From positions 11,234,719-11,298,718 of the forward strand of contig CM030834.1 of NCBI GenBank assembly GCA_018105865.1: DNA of 64,000 nt. The letters run 5' to 3'. The translations under genes and the position numbers were made by a program. This DNA comes from Metaphire vulgaris (taxonomy: Eukaryota; Annelida; Clitellata; Crassiclitellata; Megascolecidae). The notes under the pieces are model-generated. The model saw nothing but the letters and a program-made list of their open reading frames with translations, ran no database searches and was not told where the DNA came from. Positions 15,201-25,642 of the stretch are shown here, piece after piece (within the stretch, counting starts at the first letter, position 1; each line of letters starts with the position of its first letter).

Positions 15201-18200
15201 CCATAACTACGCCGAATATGGTCCGATCTTCACAATTTTTGCACTATTCTGTTCCAATTACACCTCCCAACAACTTTCCCGCTCACAGTTGGGGGGTCAC
15301 CGCTGAAAATTTTTTTTATTGAGCTTTGAAAATTTTTTGTCGGAGATGGTCCGATTTTGGGGTGTAGAGTGGACCCTACCCTCCAAAATTTTTTTTTGCA
15401 CGGATGGTTCGAAAGCCCAATAAAAATGCTCAACAATGGTGCAAACCGCATCTTTCTAGCTTCTATATAGCCTGAAATATACCGAGTTGTTCGGTTTTTC
15501 ACATTGAAAATCCGTTCGCGTAATTGTCATTTCAGCAAGCAATTGATACTTGGGTATGAAACTCCATAATTACCCCAAATATGGTCCGATCTTCAAAATG
15601 TTTGCACCATTCTGTTCCAATTACACTCCTCTAGAACTCTATCACTCACATTTGGGGGTTTACCGCTGAAGACGTTTTGCTATTGACCTTTGGTCAAAAT
15701 TTGAACAAAATGTAGGGGAGGGGTCCGATTTTGGGGTGTAGAGTGGTCCCTACCCCCAACTTTTTTCTTTTGGCATGGATGGATAGAAAGAGCAATAAAA
15801 ATGCTCAACAACGGTGCAAACCGCATCTTTCTAGCTTCTATATAGCCTGAAATTTAGTAAGTTTATAACGTATATGTTCACGTTTTCATATGAACGCCTT
15901 TTCCAAAAATTAATTCCCCCGACGCGGGATGACTTTAAAAATTTAATTCCCCCTTTAAAAGGTTAAGAAGAGACTCAAAAAGTAGCACTTATTATTTGCC
16001 ACGACATATACTGAAAATAACTTGACATTCTAAATAAAGTTCTATACCATGGGATTAGAATCCGAGAGCAAGTCACGAAGACTGTCCAAAAAGCCTTGAT
16101 CTTCCACCATCTGAGAATTAATGTCATAAAGTTTGGCGACACAAACAGCTGCAGTCTTCTTTACATATGGGTCTTCATCTCTCAAACATTTTCGCAATGG
16201 CTCACAGAGATATTCAGTTATCTTATCGACACGTATGCAACCCATGGTACGAACAGCCAGTGCACGAATCAATGGGTTGGGGTCCTCACAATCCTTTGAT
16301 AAAAAAATTCTACTTATTCAAATATGATCATCAACAGGCAACAACTAAAACACAATCAAATAAAATCTCTCATTGATAAAAAATTTGGATCAAAGTCAGT
16401 GAGAATATAAAGATAAGATCTTGAACACTACTGATGGAAATTATAAGATCAAAACATAAAAATCCAGAATGCATCAAAAAATATACTGCCAACATACATC
16501 GACTAAACTTTTTTAATTTTTAAGAAACAACTATAATTACAATAAGTCATAAGAGATCAACAGATAATCAATTTTAATTAAGAGGGGCTCATATCTACAA
16601 AACATCAATTTCCGCTGAATCTTACTCAATGTATTAGCCACTACTAGTATACTATATGGTCTTATTATCAAATTAGGCATTTTCAGACTTCAGAAAATGT
16701 TATACTGTGATTAAAATGGCCTGTTCTTTCATGCAAGTTAGTCTCGTAAAAAAACTGAAGTAAACAATGAATATGCCTACTTTCACAAATGTATTAACAG
16801 CCATGATGGCCATATCTGGCTGACTCTTGGCATAATTCATCAAATATAAATAGACAAGTTTCTTCAGTTCCAAGTTGTCTGTCTGCATACAGTTGACTAC
16901 ATCAGGAAACAGAGCACTACATGATTCAACAACAAACAACCAGATGCTGTTAGACATTACATCTGAAACACTAAATCAACTCTATAAAATACAATGCACT
17001 CCTTAAACAGGGAGTCAGATCAAATTCAAAGATGACACAGTACAACACAGTTTTGTTGCTTCATGATTTCTGGTCTACCTGGAAGATTTTTCTATGCTGG
17101 TCACAGACATAACTTGAAAATGTTCCCATCATATAAGGCTTTTTCCTAATTTTGTACATCTACTCAAATTAGCATAATCTGTTATGGCCTCTTATCTCTA
17201 CACCAAACTAAATAACCACACTTGCCCTCTGGTCCCTGATACTAATGATTCTATCAGAGGCCAGAGGGTGAGTGTCATATAATGGTGTCACACTTCTTCC
17301 TCCGGTCACTGCAACTAATCATAGAATCATCAGAGGGGGAGTTTAACATAAGGGTCATGTTTCAGTGGGTACCCATACCCAAATTTACTGCCCGGGTAAT
17401 AGGACTCCAATGGTTTCCCAGATAACTGTTGACATCCATAGTAGAGATTACTCATACACATAAATACTCCAGGAAAATTGATCTTGTGTCTGCTCAGGCA
17501 TACACAGGCTTTATACTATAAATACCTAATCATATTTTTCTTTAAAACGTTTATGTGATACAGAAATTTCTGACATAATCATATATAAAATCATGTTCAG
17601 CGAAATTCTAGAGGAAATTTTCAGTTTGTGTTGTTACTAAAGCTGCAATATCATACTATAGGGCTACATCACTGTAGGCTTTACTATGTATATGCCTATT
17701 TGTCATCATTTTCTTATAAACAAATGTGATACTGAAATTTCAAATACAGCTCAACATATGAAATCCATTAGTTTTGCAATAAATTACGAAGAAACATTTT
17801 TTGGCTACTTATGCCGCAATATTAAGGCGTAGAACCACTGTTGCTGAAGGCATTGCAATGCAAATGTGTAATTGCAGTTTTATAAAACACATTATGAGAT
17901 GGGGAAATTTTAAAGACATATTAGTGTTGAGCATATGAAAATCTAATAGCTTCACATTAAACTGCAGAGGAAACAACACCTTCATTAAAAATTGTCGTAC
18001 GGTGTGATTGGTCAGTTGGCACAGAAGCTATAGGACATTTTCCTGGTTCACATCACTATACTGAAGTCAAAGACCCCTTCATTATTGTGAATTACAAGTG
18101 CACCAAGTGGCTCACAAAACCCCAAGATAGTATGGCAAGTGGAGGTTTTCAGCTAGGCTCTTCACTCCCTGGTTTTTTCAGTCATCGGAAAATAGAAAAC

Positions 18201-19299
18201 AATTAAAAACTGCCAAAATTAAAATGTAGTGCAAAACCTAACACAACCACGAGCCTTTACTGTATATACTGTATTTTTAATTGTAAGGTGTCCTAGTAGT
18301 ACTTGTACGACATGCCACCATATTTCATGATTATGATTATGATTATGATTATTATTATTATTATTATTTACCTCACATCTTTGCCAACTGTCATGCTGGC
18401 AATAACTTTTTTGACGGCTTCTCTCTTTCTGTCTTTTTTATCACAGTTGAGCTCGGTCTTTAACTCAAACATTTCACCTACAACAGTTTATATTCATCCA
18501 AAAAAGCACATTAAATATACTGCATTGCATGCAGGTTTTGTTCACGGGCATGTCCACAGGCAAAACCTGTGGAGAATGTGCATGCACATTCTATCAGGTT
18601 TTACTTGCTGTGTTTTCAGTGTACAAACAATCAACTGTCGGTTCAGGTCAGCCCACCAAATGAAAGCCAGGTGGCACATGTGATTTAGGTTTTGTGAAAC
18701 TAGAAAAAAATGTACTCTAAAAGAGAATTCAACATTAATGTACTCCATGCTGTTCATTGTATTCTTTGATATTCAAGGATCGATTAGTAAAAGCAGAGCA
18801 GTATAAAGCCCACTCTATGGCATGAAGTGCAGTCTAAACAGTTATGAGACATTTTACATTTAAAAATGCACTTACTGACATTATTATCACAATCCTCATC
18901 AACCAAGACAGTACAGCAATGTCTTTGTTAGACAACTTTTAAAAGCAATGCATATAATATCAGCAATTGCCAGAGACATTCCCCACAGGATTTGCATGCG
19001 GCCATGCCCGTGGACAAAACCTGCATTTGTCACTGACATGAAATCAATAATTGCACAGGATCTAAACAATTTCTCAGCAATTGTAGTACTGAAAAATATT
19101 AAGCACTACTAAATTTCCTAAATAATGTAAAATATTTCTGCCCAGCACAATTCTATATCTGAAAATTGGCAGCCTTTGTCTTTTTAAGTACATCATTCTG
19201 TATACATCAATAGTTATTACGCATATTAATAAAAAAGATTTTCTGCACATGCCAAATGTTACCTTTTTTGGTAGTAGAAAAATATTTTGAGTCCGTCAT
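2344..19299 (-). CDS. AP1B1/AP2B1: AP-1/AP-2 complex subunit beta (beta-adaptin), 19 of about 20 coding exons
   Basis: Large beta subunit of the clathrin adaptor complexes AP-1 (trans-Golgi/endosome) and AP-2 (plasma membrane); invertebrates commonly use one shared gene. Coding exons on the minus strand, 5' to 3': 19299-19263, 18477-18372, 16916-16781, 16293-16048, 13773-13649, 13454-13319, 12830-12676, 11705-11565, 11382-11217, 10871-10783, 10261-10159, 9943-9845, 9606-9353, 8677-8452, 7692-7567, 6962-6817, 5485-5356, 4589-4418, 2498-2344. Phases agree throughout and give 916 codons without a stop. The start MTDSKYF and its AAG-ATG-A context match the family. The N-terminal trunk (about residues 1-595) carries blocks such as [17 protein letters not shown] and [18 protein letters not shown] hinge follows, then the appendage ([21 protein letters not shown]). 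Exon 9 ends at a GC donor (AAG|GCAAGT); exon 8 uses a weak GTGGGT donor. The last exon (after GNPNFM) was not found and should lie left of the window. Hinge motif LLDIN replaces the vertebrate clathrin box LLNLD. Confidence 0.96.
2995..4350 (+). CDS. LINE reverse transcriptase fragment, open reading frame intact
   Basis: About 450 residues of a LINE ORF2 C-terminal half. Visible reverse-transcriptase blocks in order: [58 protein letters not shown], and the catalytic YADD in [10 protein letters not shown]. These are followed by the thumb/connection region with YLGSVQSS and [11 protein letters not shown]. The C-terminal stretch [13 protein letters not shown] is typical of LINE tails. No endonuclease domain is present because of 5' truncation. 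The first in-frame ATG (2947) lies in host flanking DNA, so this is not a self-standing gene. The stop codon TGA (4348-4350) is the first unit of the TGA tail. The open frame suggests recent insertion. Confidence 0.93.
   Translation, partial: EGVLVTLYKGKGSKLECGNYRPITLLSVLGKVFSHILLSRIQPLLLKTRRPQQSGFTPGRSTIDAILALRLLSELHPEFDRPLNVAYLDIKAAFDSVDRTALWKALRAKGIPDILLRLIEDLHQNTGASIRVSQNLSARFSTTSGVRQGCILAPILFCIAIDWILDHMSVNHGISVGSHRFTDLVYADDTTLFLPSATNASEYLSSFSHAFAPLGMKVSWTKTKLQNLGCGSQPSSIVVDGECVESVDSFTYLGSVQSSNGHCHQDLTRRITLASTAMFSLHNIWQDRRLSLVIKLRLYQTLVLSVLLYAAETWTLLASDLSKLEAFHMRYQRQILGVHWCDFITNAEISSRTGLPSLNELISRRRLAIFGHAARLEETVPVHQALRCHVDLSIGRPPDRSWKRCPCRPRKRWIDHIRSQTSEIPSTLWSRAIRRGHGQGVTQRPPPATRF
2995..4361 (+). 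mobile_element. 5'-truncated non-LTR retrotransposon (LINE) with 11-bp target duplication
   Basis: The element lies in the last visible adaptin intron, antisense to the gene. ACATACATAAT occurs at 2984-2994 and again at 4362-4372, forming a perfect target-site duplication. The 3' end is a short TGATGATGATGATG tail rather than poly-A. Its frame starts inside the reverse-transcriptase domain, so the 5' part was lost by truncation, usual for LINE insertions. It ends only about 45 bp from the donor of the preceding adaptin exon. The clade was not settled; the C-terminal style resembles RTE/Nimb-like or CR1-group elements. Confidence 0.92.
4969..5166. mobile_element. piggyBac-like MITE flanked by TTAA
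   Basis: TTAA occurs at 4965-4968 and 5167-5170. Ends are CCCCTTAAAAACTG and CACTGAAGAGG, an imperfect inverted repeat. The interior holds the palindrome GCCGCCGGATATATCCGGCGG-type hairpin near 5127-5148. Size and TTAA flanks fit a non-autonomous piggyBac derivative; no coding capacity. Confidence 0.7.
5356..5485 (-). other. Beta-adaptin appendage exon (start of platform region)
   Basis: Listed because it is short and easy to miss. Reading after the preceding exon's AG gives [19 protein letters not shown] and ends TNLQ before GTATTT. It matches the vertebrate segment between FAIQFNKN and VAVKNNIDV in the appendage domain. Confidence 0.93.
6009..6074. repeat. (TCTA)n microsatellite
   Basis: About 15 tandem tetranucleotide units with one ATAT interruption, inside an adaptin intron. 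Confidence 0.97.
7102..7175 (+). repeat. Dispersed repeat B fragment
   Basis: Contains the family core GAATTTATATAGCAC followed by AGTAGCTGCTTATTC. The same core recurs at 21770-21851 (inverted), 31295-31385 and 46826-46917. Probably a SINE-like family; this copy is short and in an adaptin intron. Confidence 0.6.
8809..9057 (-). mobile_element. tRNA-derived SINE (family A) with 15-bp target duplication
   Basis: On the minus strand the head reads TTAGCAGAGTGGTAATAAC (box A-like, 9052-9034) and GGTTCGAGACC (box B, 9015-9005), both of tRNA origin. The tail is TTTACTTTACAC-like. CTAATCTGTGTAAAG at 8794-8808 and 9058-9072 is a perfect target-site duplication. Related copies lie at 21110-21386 and 26437-26712. 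Located in the adaptin intron between coding exons 13 and 14. Confidence 0.88.
9187..9257. repeat. (AAT)n microsatellite
   Basis: About 22 ATA/TAA units with a few GAT and CAT interruptions, adjacent to the SINE insertion. Confidence 0.97.
12014..12625. mobile_element. TA-flanked inverted-repeat DNA element
   Basis: Left end CTGTATATACTCGAGATAAA and inverted right end CCGTATATATTCGTGATAAA agree over about 25 bp. TA dinucleotides flank both ends (12012-12013, 12626-12627). The interior repeats the motif GTATAAGTCGA and has no coding frame for a transposase. The TA duplication suggests a Tc1/mariner-like or similar superfamily. Located in an adaptin intron. Confidence 0.75.
12930..13252 (+). 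mobile_element. LINE 3' end relic with (GAT)n tail
   Basis: Plus-strand translation near 13020-13160 reads [15 protein letters not shown] and later RDNWNHIT with frame breaks. This is the familiar LINE ORF2 C-terminal pattern (basic run, RWxDDI, W-x-H). It is followed by GATGATGATGACGATGG and a longer GAT/GGT tract. No reverse-transcriptase core remains. Confidence 0.7.
14926..15962. mobile_element. piggyBac-like non-autonomous element, copy 1
   Basis: TTAA at 14922-14925 and 15963-15966 flanks ends CCTTTTCCTCGGG and CCCTTTAAAAGG. Near the left end are GTCTTAAGAC and GTCTATAAACGGC palindromes. The interior has two similar halves, each with TGGTCCGATCTTC and ACCGCATCTTTCTAGC. It is closely related in layout to the element at 35562-36618. 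No transposase frame seen. Confidence 0.82.
18328..18371. repeat. ATT/ATG microsatellite at an adaptin splice donor
   Basis: TTATTATTATT and ATGATT units on the plus strand run directly up to the donor of adaptin coding exon 2, which reads GAGG|TAAATAATAATA on the minus strand (donor GT at 18371-18370). The repeat therefore forms donor positions +3 onward. Confidence 0.85.
18529..19026. mobile_element. Possible foldback element in adaptin intron 1
   Basis: ATGCAGGTTTTGTTCACGGG at 18529-18548 is the imperfect reverse complement of CCCGTGGACAAAACCTGCAT at 19007-19026, about 500 bp apart. A second small inverted pair (AGGTTTTG/CAAAACCT) sits inside the left end. No clear target duplication was found, so the element type is open. 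Confidence 0.5.
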
Positions 19300-20069
19300 C
19301 TTGGACAAATTTCCCTGGAACCAATTCAGCTAAAAGTGAACAAGCATCTTCTTTCAATAACACAATAGTCTTGTGCAAGCTAAGATTTATACTACAATAG
19401 TATTGTATAAATATTAAAATGAGAACTTTGTTATGAAATCAAAGTTAGAATGAGGACCATGCATGATGAACTTAGGATTTGCAGTCAATACACAGATTGC
19501 CTTCTATCCACCTGGGAAATTTTCAAGTCCTGCGCTGACAGTACGGGCAAATTGTTTCATACCCCCCACAGTCAGTGGCATGGGAAATTTACAAGGCTCA
19601 CTGATTGTAAAAAAACTGTATGGGTCTATAAATCACATATATGCTATTGTTTTAGCAATTTGTCATAATGAAATCCATCAAACTGGACTAAAGCTTAATA
19701 ATTAATCAACTTTAGTATGACTGCTGCAACTGCAACCGATGGGCTTCTGATATCAACAATTACCACGGCCCCCAAGGTCACCAATTTCCAGGATCCCATT
19801 TTGTAGCCCATTACGCCAGTGGACAGAATCTCAATGGAAAAACTGACGGAAGACACTGAATGATCCTGGAAAAAATAGCATATCACAGAGAACTTTGGAG
19901 AGATGTCATGGAGAAGTCGATAGCTGGACACAGCTGGAGGATGAAGACCTGATGCCATTGGCCTCAGCAATTAACCAACAAAAATGGCTGCTGTCTGGCC
20001 ATGTCATATATAATGTGGTCATGTCATGTATAACCTAAATATCACCATTTATTATACTCTGAGGCATCC
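19300..20069. other. Upstream flank of the beta-adaptin start codon
   Basis: The 5' UTR and promoter of the minus-strand adaptin gene should lie here or further right. No TATA box could be placed with confidence. On the minus strand GGTTCCAG just upstream of the ATG could be an acceptor, implying a separate 5' UTR exon; this is unproven. Confidence 0.35.
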
Positions 20070-20156
20070 CTCGATGGTATTTCAAATCCGAACTATAAAA
20101 GATAAAGTCAATCTCGATGGTACTTCAAATCCGAACTATAAAAGATAAAAGTCAAT
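20070..20156. repeat. 43/44-bp direct tandem duplication
   Basis: Two near-identical units begin CTCGATGGTA and end AAAGTCAAT (20070-20112, 20113-20156), differing at one base and one extra A. Confidence 0.9.
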
Positions 20157-20159
20157 CAG

Positions 20160-20340
20160 TCAGTGGGAGACAGCAAGGCAGACTACGGAGGAACAGCTAA
20201 AGCTGAAAGAGATGAGTTTTTAGTCTAGATGTGAAAATGCTCAATTCATTGGAAGATCTGACACACAGAAGAAGTGGACCTGTCACAAAAGAAAGCTCTC
20301 TTGACAGTTTCAGTTCTGTTTCTGGGTACATTTAGCAATG
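20160..20340. repeat. Dispersed repeat D
   Basis: Core AGTCTAGATGTGAAAATG, then TTGGAAGATC, then AAAGAAAGCTCTCTTG. Similar order and wording recur at about 33110-33280, and fragments appear near 31600-31750 and, inverted, near 28700-28770. Probably an old SINE-type family; boundaries uncertain. Confidence 0.5.
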
Positions 20341-20558
20341 AGTTGGTAAATCTTGTTGAATGGCAATGTTTTGGGTGATTTAGCATATAATTTAGGTATT
20401 ATGTGTTATAAAATAATAGACATCAGTTTTGAAATAAATTCTTTGTACAGCAGGTAGCCATTGTAAAAATTCAAGAACACATTTAGTGTGGTCATGCTTG
20501 GGGGTTGTAGTAATGGCCTCACCAGTACATTGAGGTTACAAGCAGACTGATCACATTG

Positions 20559-20961
20559 CAGTTCTGTTATGGTTAACCGAACCTGCGGTTTTTCAGTAAA
20601 AACAAAACTGAACCGAAACCAAGGTTTTGACCATGCTAATTTTGACAGTTATTTTTCGTAGAGAATAGCAAATACAATGCATGATCATGCGCGACTTTAA
20701 GTCACCTTTTCTTCTCAGTTAATATAATTGCCAATAATTGCTATATAAAAGTAAATCTACACAAAATTTACACCACTTTCTCATAGGCAGTGCAGCCGAC
20801 TCATCATAGACATGATACAAAAACGACGCTTTCTCTATATTTTGCGCTTAAAAGATGTGCATTCTAGTGATGTTTAAAAAACCGAACCGAAACCGCGGTT
20901 TTCGGTTAAAACCAAACCGAAACCGATCGAAATTGCACGAGGTGAAACCATGACAGCTCTA
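20559..20961. mobile_element. hAT-like MITE relic with CCGAACCGAAACCGCGG ends
   Basis: Left end CAGTTCTGTTATGGTTAACC and right end CCATGACAGCTCTA form a decayed inverted repeat like that of the element at 29865-31150. TCACATTG (20551-20558) and CTACATTG (20962-20969) are a 6/8 target duplication. A longer repeat, ACATTGAGGTTACAAGCAGA, lies on both sides of the element. Confidence 0.65.
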
Positions 20962-21109
20962 CTACATTGAGGTTACAAGCAGACTGACTCTGAGTCACTA
21001 AACTACTATGAAATTTAATGGAGTTTATGCAATTTAATTAACTGAGGTGACATGAGATCCAAAGAGAAGAAAGTGCTATTTAAGTGTTTATGGCTAGTCT
21101 ATTATTGTA

Positions 21110-21386
21110 GAAGTTAAAAGAGTGGTAACAACACTGGACGATGGAGCAGAAGGTCGCAGGTTCAATTCCCGCAGGAGCCCTAAGGTCGGCTCAGCCTTAC
21201 TCGCTAGAGGGCGGTGGTAAACTGAGGAGCAGCGTTAAGCTGTGAGGTAAAACGTGGATCTGGGGAAAGTAATGGCAACCTTCCCCAGATTAATGGATTA
21301 TACCACCTACGTCGCTGATTGCCCAGGTCGGAGATAAGCACCGGAACCCAACGCGCGGACTTGAGTACGGGACCTACCTTTACCTT
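21110..21386 (+). mobile_element. tRNA-derived SINE (family A)
   Basis: Head AAGAGTGGTAACAAC with B-box GGTTCAATTCCC, then the shared body GGAGCCCTAAGGTCGGCT. The tail is CTTTACCTTT. TATTATTGTA at 21100-21109 and 21387-21396 is the target duplication. Confidence 0.87.
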
Positions 21387-21558
21387 TATTATTGTATAGG
21401 GGCTGTCCATAAATAACACCACGTGATTTTGGCAGTGCCCTTCTTGCAACATCTCAAGTTTTTCTTTCTAAACTCAAAGCATTTCTCTTCAAAAAATTAT
21501 TTCCTCCATTGCTGTAACTTCCCACCCACAATGATCCGTTGGATTAACTACCCTGCAT

Positions 21559-21720
21559 CAGTGGCGTAGCCAGAGGTTTGAGGGCTGTGCACGCACATAT
21601 AGCTATATAACTACCGTAATCAAGCAAAATAATAGGTGACGACCTGTTCTTCATTGTCAGGATTTTTCAAAGTTCGGCATGATCATAACCCCCCTTCTGG
21701 AAATCCTGGCTACGCCACTG
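21559..21720. mobile_element. hAT-type MITE, family H1 (CAGTGGCGTAGCC)
   Basis: Terminal inverted repeat CAGTGGCGTAGCCAG with matching CTGGCTACGCCACTG. Perfect 8-bp target duplication CCCTGCAT (21551-21558, 21721-21728). It carries a degenerate copy of the shared internal motif at about 21637-21661. Length 162 bp. Confidence 0.93.
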
Positions 21721-21769
21721 CCCTGCATGATTGACCATCCCCTTTGGCGGCTATAGCTACTTCATACTA

Positions 21770-21851
21770 AGATAAAGCGCCTAGGATTAAGGAGCTACTG
21801 AAATGCTGCTTTTGAAAGCGCTATAGAAATTCACGAGATTTTACTTACTTA
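21770..21851 (-). repeat. Dispersed repeat B, inverted copy
   Basis: Reverse complement contains AAATCTCGTGAATTTCTATA and AGCGCTTTC, the repeat B core. Confidence 0.6.
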
Positions 21852-22221
21852 GAAATCATAGATCGCACCTTGAGTGTCGACGTCGGACGTAACTGGAAAC
21901 AGGTTCAATTGTATTTGGACAACGAAACTGCTCATCGACAACGCCTCTTCGGCTCGATATTCGATAATAAGCGATTTCCACAGGTCCCTCTCTTTCTCCC
22001 TCTGTCTCTGTCTGTTTGTCCTTCTGTCTGTCTGTCTTTCTGTCTGTCTGTCAATTTGTCAAAACAACCGGCTAAAAGTCCACTATTGGCTACATATAAA
22101 TTACTATTCATTCTACGATTGGTCAAATAAACAGTACGTAATTTACTTAGCGCATTTCTTAGAAGCTGCTATAGGTAGTCGTCCCATCATCCAGCCCCGA
22201 TATAAATGCATTAGGCTATAG

Positions 22222-22522
22222 CAGTGGCGTCATTTCACACTTTTCTTGGGGGGCGAGAAAATTTTTTTGCAATTTTTAAATTTTTCTCAATTTTTGCGAT
22301 TTTTCGACCTGACGAGTTTGAGTTTCCAAAAAAGTTAACGACCTTTTTTTGCTTGTCAGTCCTTTTTACGATTAGTTACTTCAGATTTTGCTCGACATCA
22401 AGCACATAACACAAACATGCCCCCCCCAATTCCAAATGACGTCCCTGTTTTTTGCACATTAATACTTTAGAAATTAATATTTTCATTTCCTTGGGCGTGC
22501 CCCAAATGACGCCTCAGATCTG
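22222..22522. mobile_element. hAT-type MITE, family H7 (CAGTGGCGTCATTT)
   Basis: Begins CAGTGGCGTCATTTCAC; near the right end AAATGACGCC is its inverted counterpart, followed by TCAGATCTG. GGCTATAG at 22214-22221 and 22523-22530 is a perfect 8-bp duplication. The shared motif (ACGACCTTTTTTTGCTTGTC) lies at 22338-22359. Confidence 0.85.
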
Positions 22523-22984
22523 GGCTATAGCTATTCAATCAGTCAGTCAATCAATCAATCAGTTAATTTGTGTCAAAATCATGACCAAAGAGAGTTAATA
22601 TTACAATTCAATATCTGATAGTTGTAAAGAGTACTAAAGACAAATGCAAATATATTTCATATTTTGTCAATTTTGATATAATATTATTATAATTATTGAT
22701 ATAAAAGAATTAAGATACTAAAAGGGAGAAGCAGGAGAAGATAAACATTAGTCTGTCCAAAGCATGCTTTCCATATGAATCAATAAATCAGATACAAACT
22801 CAAATATTCAAGATACAAATGCAATTTTCAAAGAAATAATTTTGATTGTACAAGTCCGAAATTTTTTTAATGAAAGATTATAGCATATGTTGCAGTGCAA
22901 ATTTTAACATATGGTGCAGATACAATGTTAAATTATTAGATAATTGCCTACTGTAACAGTGTTCAGTCATATTCATTTAAGATA

Positions 22985-23480
22985 GATTTTGGCATTCCCA
23001 TAGATCTGTTTTAGGACCTCCCCTTTTCACTTTACACTATATACAATGCCCCATTGGCCATTGCTTCATTCACATTTCTCTGCTGACTATCAATGCTACA
23101 CTGATGATACAGTTATTCATTGCCTTTGATGATAAAACCTCTACGGTGTCACTAGAAAATGTATCCGTTTGTCTGCAATACGTTCTGTCTTGGATGTTAA
23201 GTAACAAGCTTGCATTAAATAAACCCTTCAAAAACTTAGTTTTTACTTCTTGGCACATCATTTAATTTAAGTAAATTTAAGACATACATCTCTTTAAATT
23301 TGAAAATATTTCAGATATTAAATCAGTCAGTATGTCTGCAACATAGGTGTAATATTCTATGAAAACCTATTTTAATGATCACATAAACAGTTACACTGGC
23401 TGCCAGTAGAACAGAGAATTGTATTCAAAACTTAGAATTGTATTTAAAACTGGTCTCATGGTTCTTAAAATACTGCAGTC
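22985..23480 (+). mobile_element. Decayed CR1/L2-group LINE relic
   Basis: Broken frames give SVLGPPLFTLHYIQ-like block, then CYTDDTVIH (the catalytic YADD position mutated to YTDD), then LSWMLSNKLALNK. After a gap comes LHWLPVEQRIVFKT near 23390-23430. This order is characteristic of CR1/L2 reverse transcriptases. Many stops and frameshifts. Confidence 0.8.
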
Positions 23481-23520
23481 TTCAATATTTAATAATTATT
23501 CAATATAATATACAACCTCA

Positions 23521-23830
23521 CAGTGGCGTAGCCAAGGGGGGATTCATAGGCGGATTTAGAGTTTAATATTTGGGTATATAGGCTAGCATGGAGGTCTGGG
23601 GGTGCCATCCAGCATGCGACAGACCTGGTGTTGATGGAAAAAACAATTTCTTTTGTTTTGGTGGGATTAGTTTTGTAGGCTTAGTAGGGTAGGCTTAAGC
23701 CTACCCTAGCCTTTAATAAAATCCGCCTATGGGGGATTTGGGGATTAAACCCCCCCCCCCCTTGGACACCGACAAAACAATTTTTTAATGTGTTTCCATG
23801 CATTTTTAATTTCTGACGTGGTTTTGAGAC
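23521..23830. mobile_element. Family H1 MITE, right end lost, with a nested MITE
   Basis: Starts CAGTGGCGTAGCCAAGGGGG. Beyond the nested insertion it continues into TTTCCATGCATTTTTAATTT, which matches the H1 copy at 56208-56491. No right terminus is visible. Confidence 0.7.
23545..23730. mobile_element. MITE with CATAGGCGGATT ends, nested in an H1 element
   Basis: Left CATAGGCGGATTTAG and right AAATCCGCCTAT(G) are inverted repeats. GGGGGATT flanks both sides (23537-23544, 23731-23738), an 8-bp duplication as for hAT elements. Confidence 0.82.
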
Positions 23831-24819
23831 ATTATTACTGAGCTTGAGGCAGATACAATTGATATTGATATAAACCAATAAACCAGTTTATTTTGCAAGA
23901 AAGCAGTGGAGTCATTTCCATCCCAAAATTTTTGGACTCCAGCTGGGTAGGAACAATAGCTGAAAACCAAAATCTTCAATTGCACTGGACATCTTACAAA
24001 TATTGGTATTTCTTTTAATTGACCAGCAATGAAACTGTGTCCAACAGAATAACAAAACAAATAAAGTCTATGAATGTAAACCATGCACCCCCACTTAGCC
24101 AATAAGTCTGCATCTGATGATCTGACTACAGTTTCTGTATTTCTGATAGTTTGGCTGTGGCACCTTTGGATAGGTCCACCACAGCACAAAAAAATCATCA
24201 CTATAAATAATATTGATCATAAACAGAAGACACTGTGTTACGTAATATTTTTAAAAACTCAACATAGAAAGAAACGCATATTAACATTTCATGGGCCAAA
24301 TATAATAGAAAACAACAAGTATTGCTCATTATTTTTGAGCGACAAAGGCAGCTGACATCTCTCACAAATTTTTTGTCAGTGGTATTATTTTAAGCCATAT
24401 CATTGAAAAATAATTTGATAAAAATCTAAGAATACAAAAGCCAAATATGAGAGTTTTTCTATATATTTGACCATTTACTGCATAAACTGAAATCATCATC
24501 ATCAGTGTTTCTGTCTCTTGACAGGTCCAGTTATCCAGTTTTGAAATCATGAAATAATAAACAACTTGTTCCTCGAGTGTTTATATTGTTTGCTTGATGC
24601 ATTGAATTTCAAGAGATTGATTGTCCACCTATTTAGACTTTCTATGAATACACAAAGTCAGACTTGACATTAACAAAGGCTCTAAGATAAACATATTTAC
24701 AAACTCATAGCCACTCTTATAAACTGTCTTTGACTTTAACGATGTTCTAAGCTAGAGCAACACATACATGCAAATATGCCATGACAACATTATCAACCGA
24801 ATCACTAACAATTAATAAG

Positions 24820-25191
24820 GGCTGAGTTTGATGCGGCGATTTTTTGGAAATATGCGGGGCTCAGGGGTCCTAAATATGTGCGGGGAATGCGAAAAGTGCA
24901 CAAATTTCCCATTTATGCGCCGCATATTTGCGGAAGTTGCGGTGTTTTTCGGTGAAAAAGGGATGATGAACAAAAAAGGTCATCCAGACAAGTGCTGATC
25001 CCCTATAAATCTATGCCTATATTAGAAAAATAGCAAAAAGTGCTATATATGTGACAAAAATAGCTAAAACTGTGGATAAAATTGCCACATATTTACACAG
25101 AAATTGGATTTGTAGAGAAAACAGCTGAAAATGCGGCATATTAAAAAATTTGTTAGATATGTGACCGCATAATCGCATCAAACTCACAGCC
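24820..25191. mobile_element. Inverted-repeat DNA element (GGCTGAGTTTGATGCG)
   Basis: Left GGCTGAGTTTGATGCGGCGA and right TAATCGCATCAAACTCACAGCC are inverted repeats of about 20 bp. The interior is rich in TATGCGG words. Flanks are AT-rich and no unambiguous target duplication could be chosen. Confidence 0.75.
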
Positions 25192-25642
25192 ATAATTAAT
25201 TCTACAGACTGCATTTTTTCAAGCAGAACAAAGTCCATGACTTCACAGCAACATTTCCATATGATATGATGTACCGGTAAATCGAACACAAAACTACGTT
25301 TGACTAGGCAAATTCATCAAATGCATCCATTTTAAATGATCACACTTAAGTATTTTAATTCAATATATAACTGCATAGAACAATATAAAGGATGACAATA
25401 AACGAACTAAGGTGATAAAATCCAGCCCCAAGTGTAGGATGAAAATGTTAAAATACAATATTAAAGTGTACTTTAGTTACTGATAAAAGTATGTCATGAC
25501 AATTAATCACTGTTGATGTTTTTTCAATCTGCAATCATAAGACAAATAGAGAAATGAATATTAGCACAGTGCTAGTAAAATATACAAATACTCCACTCAA
25601 CCAATACTTTAGGACATCATGCAGTTTAATCATTTTACTTGT

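Noticed and set aside
21110..21180. A functional tRNA gene
   Set aside because: A- and B-box-like words are present but there is no cloverleaf acceptor stem, and the sequence continues into the SINE body shared with two other copies.
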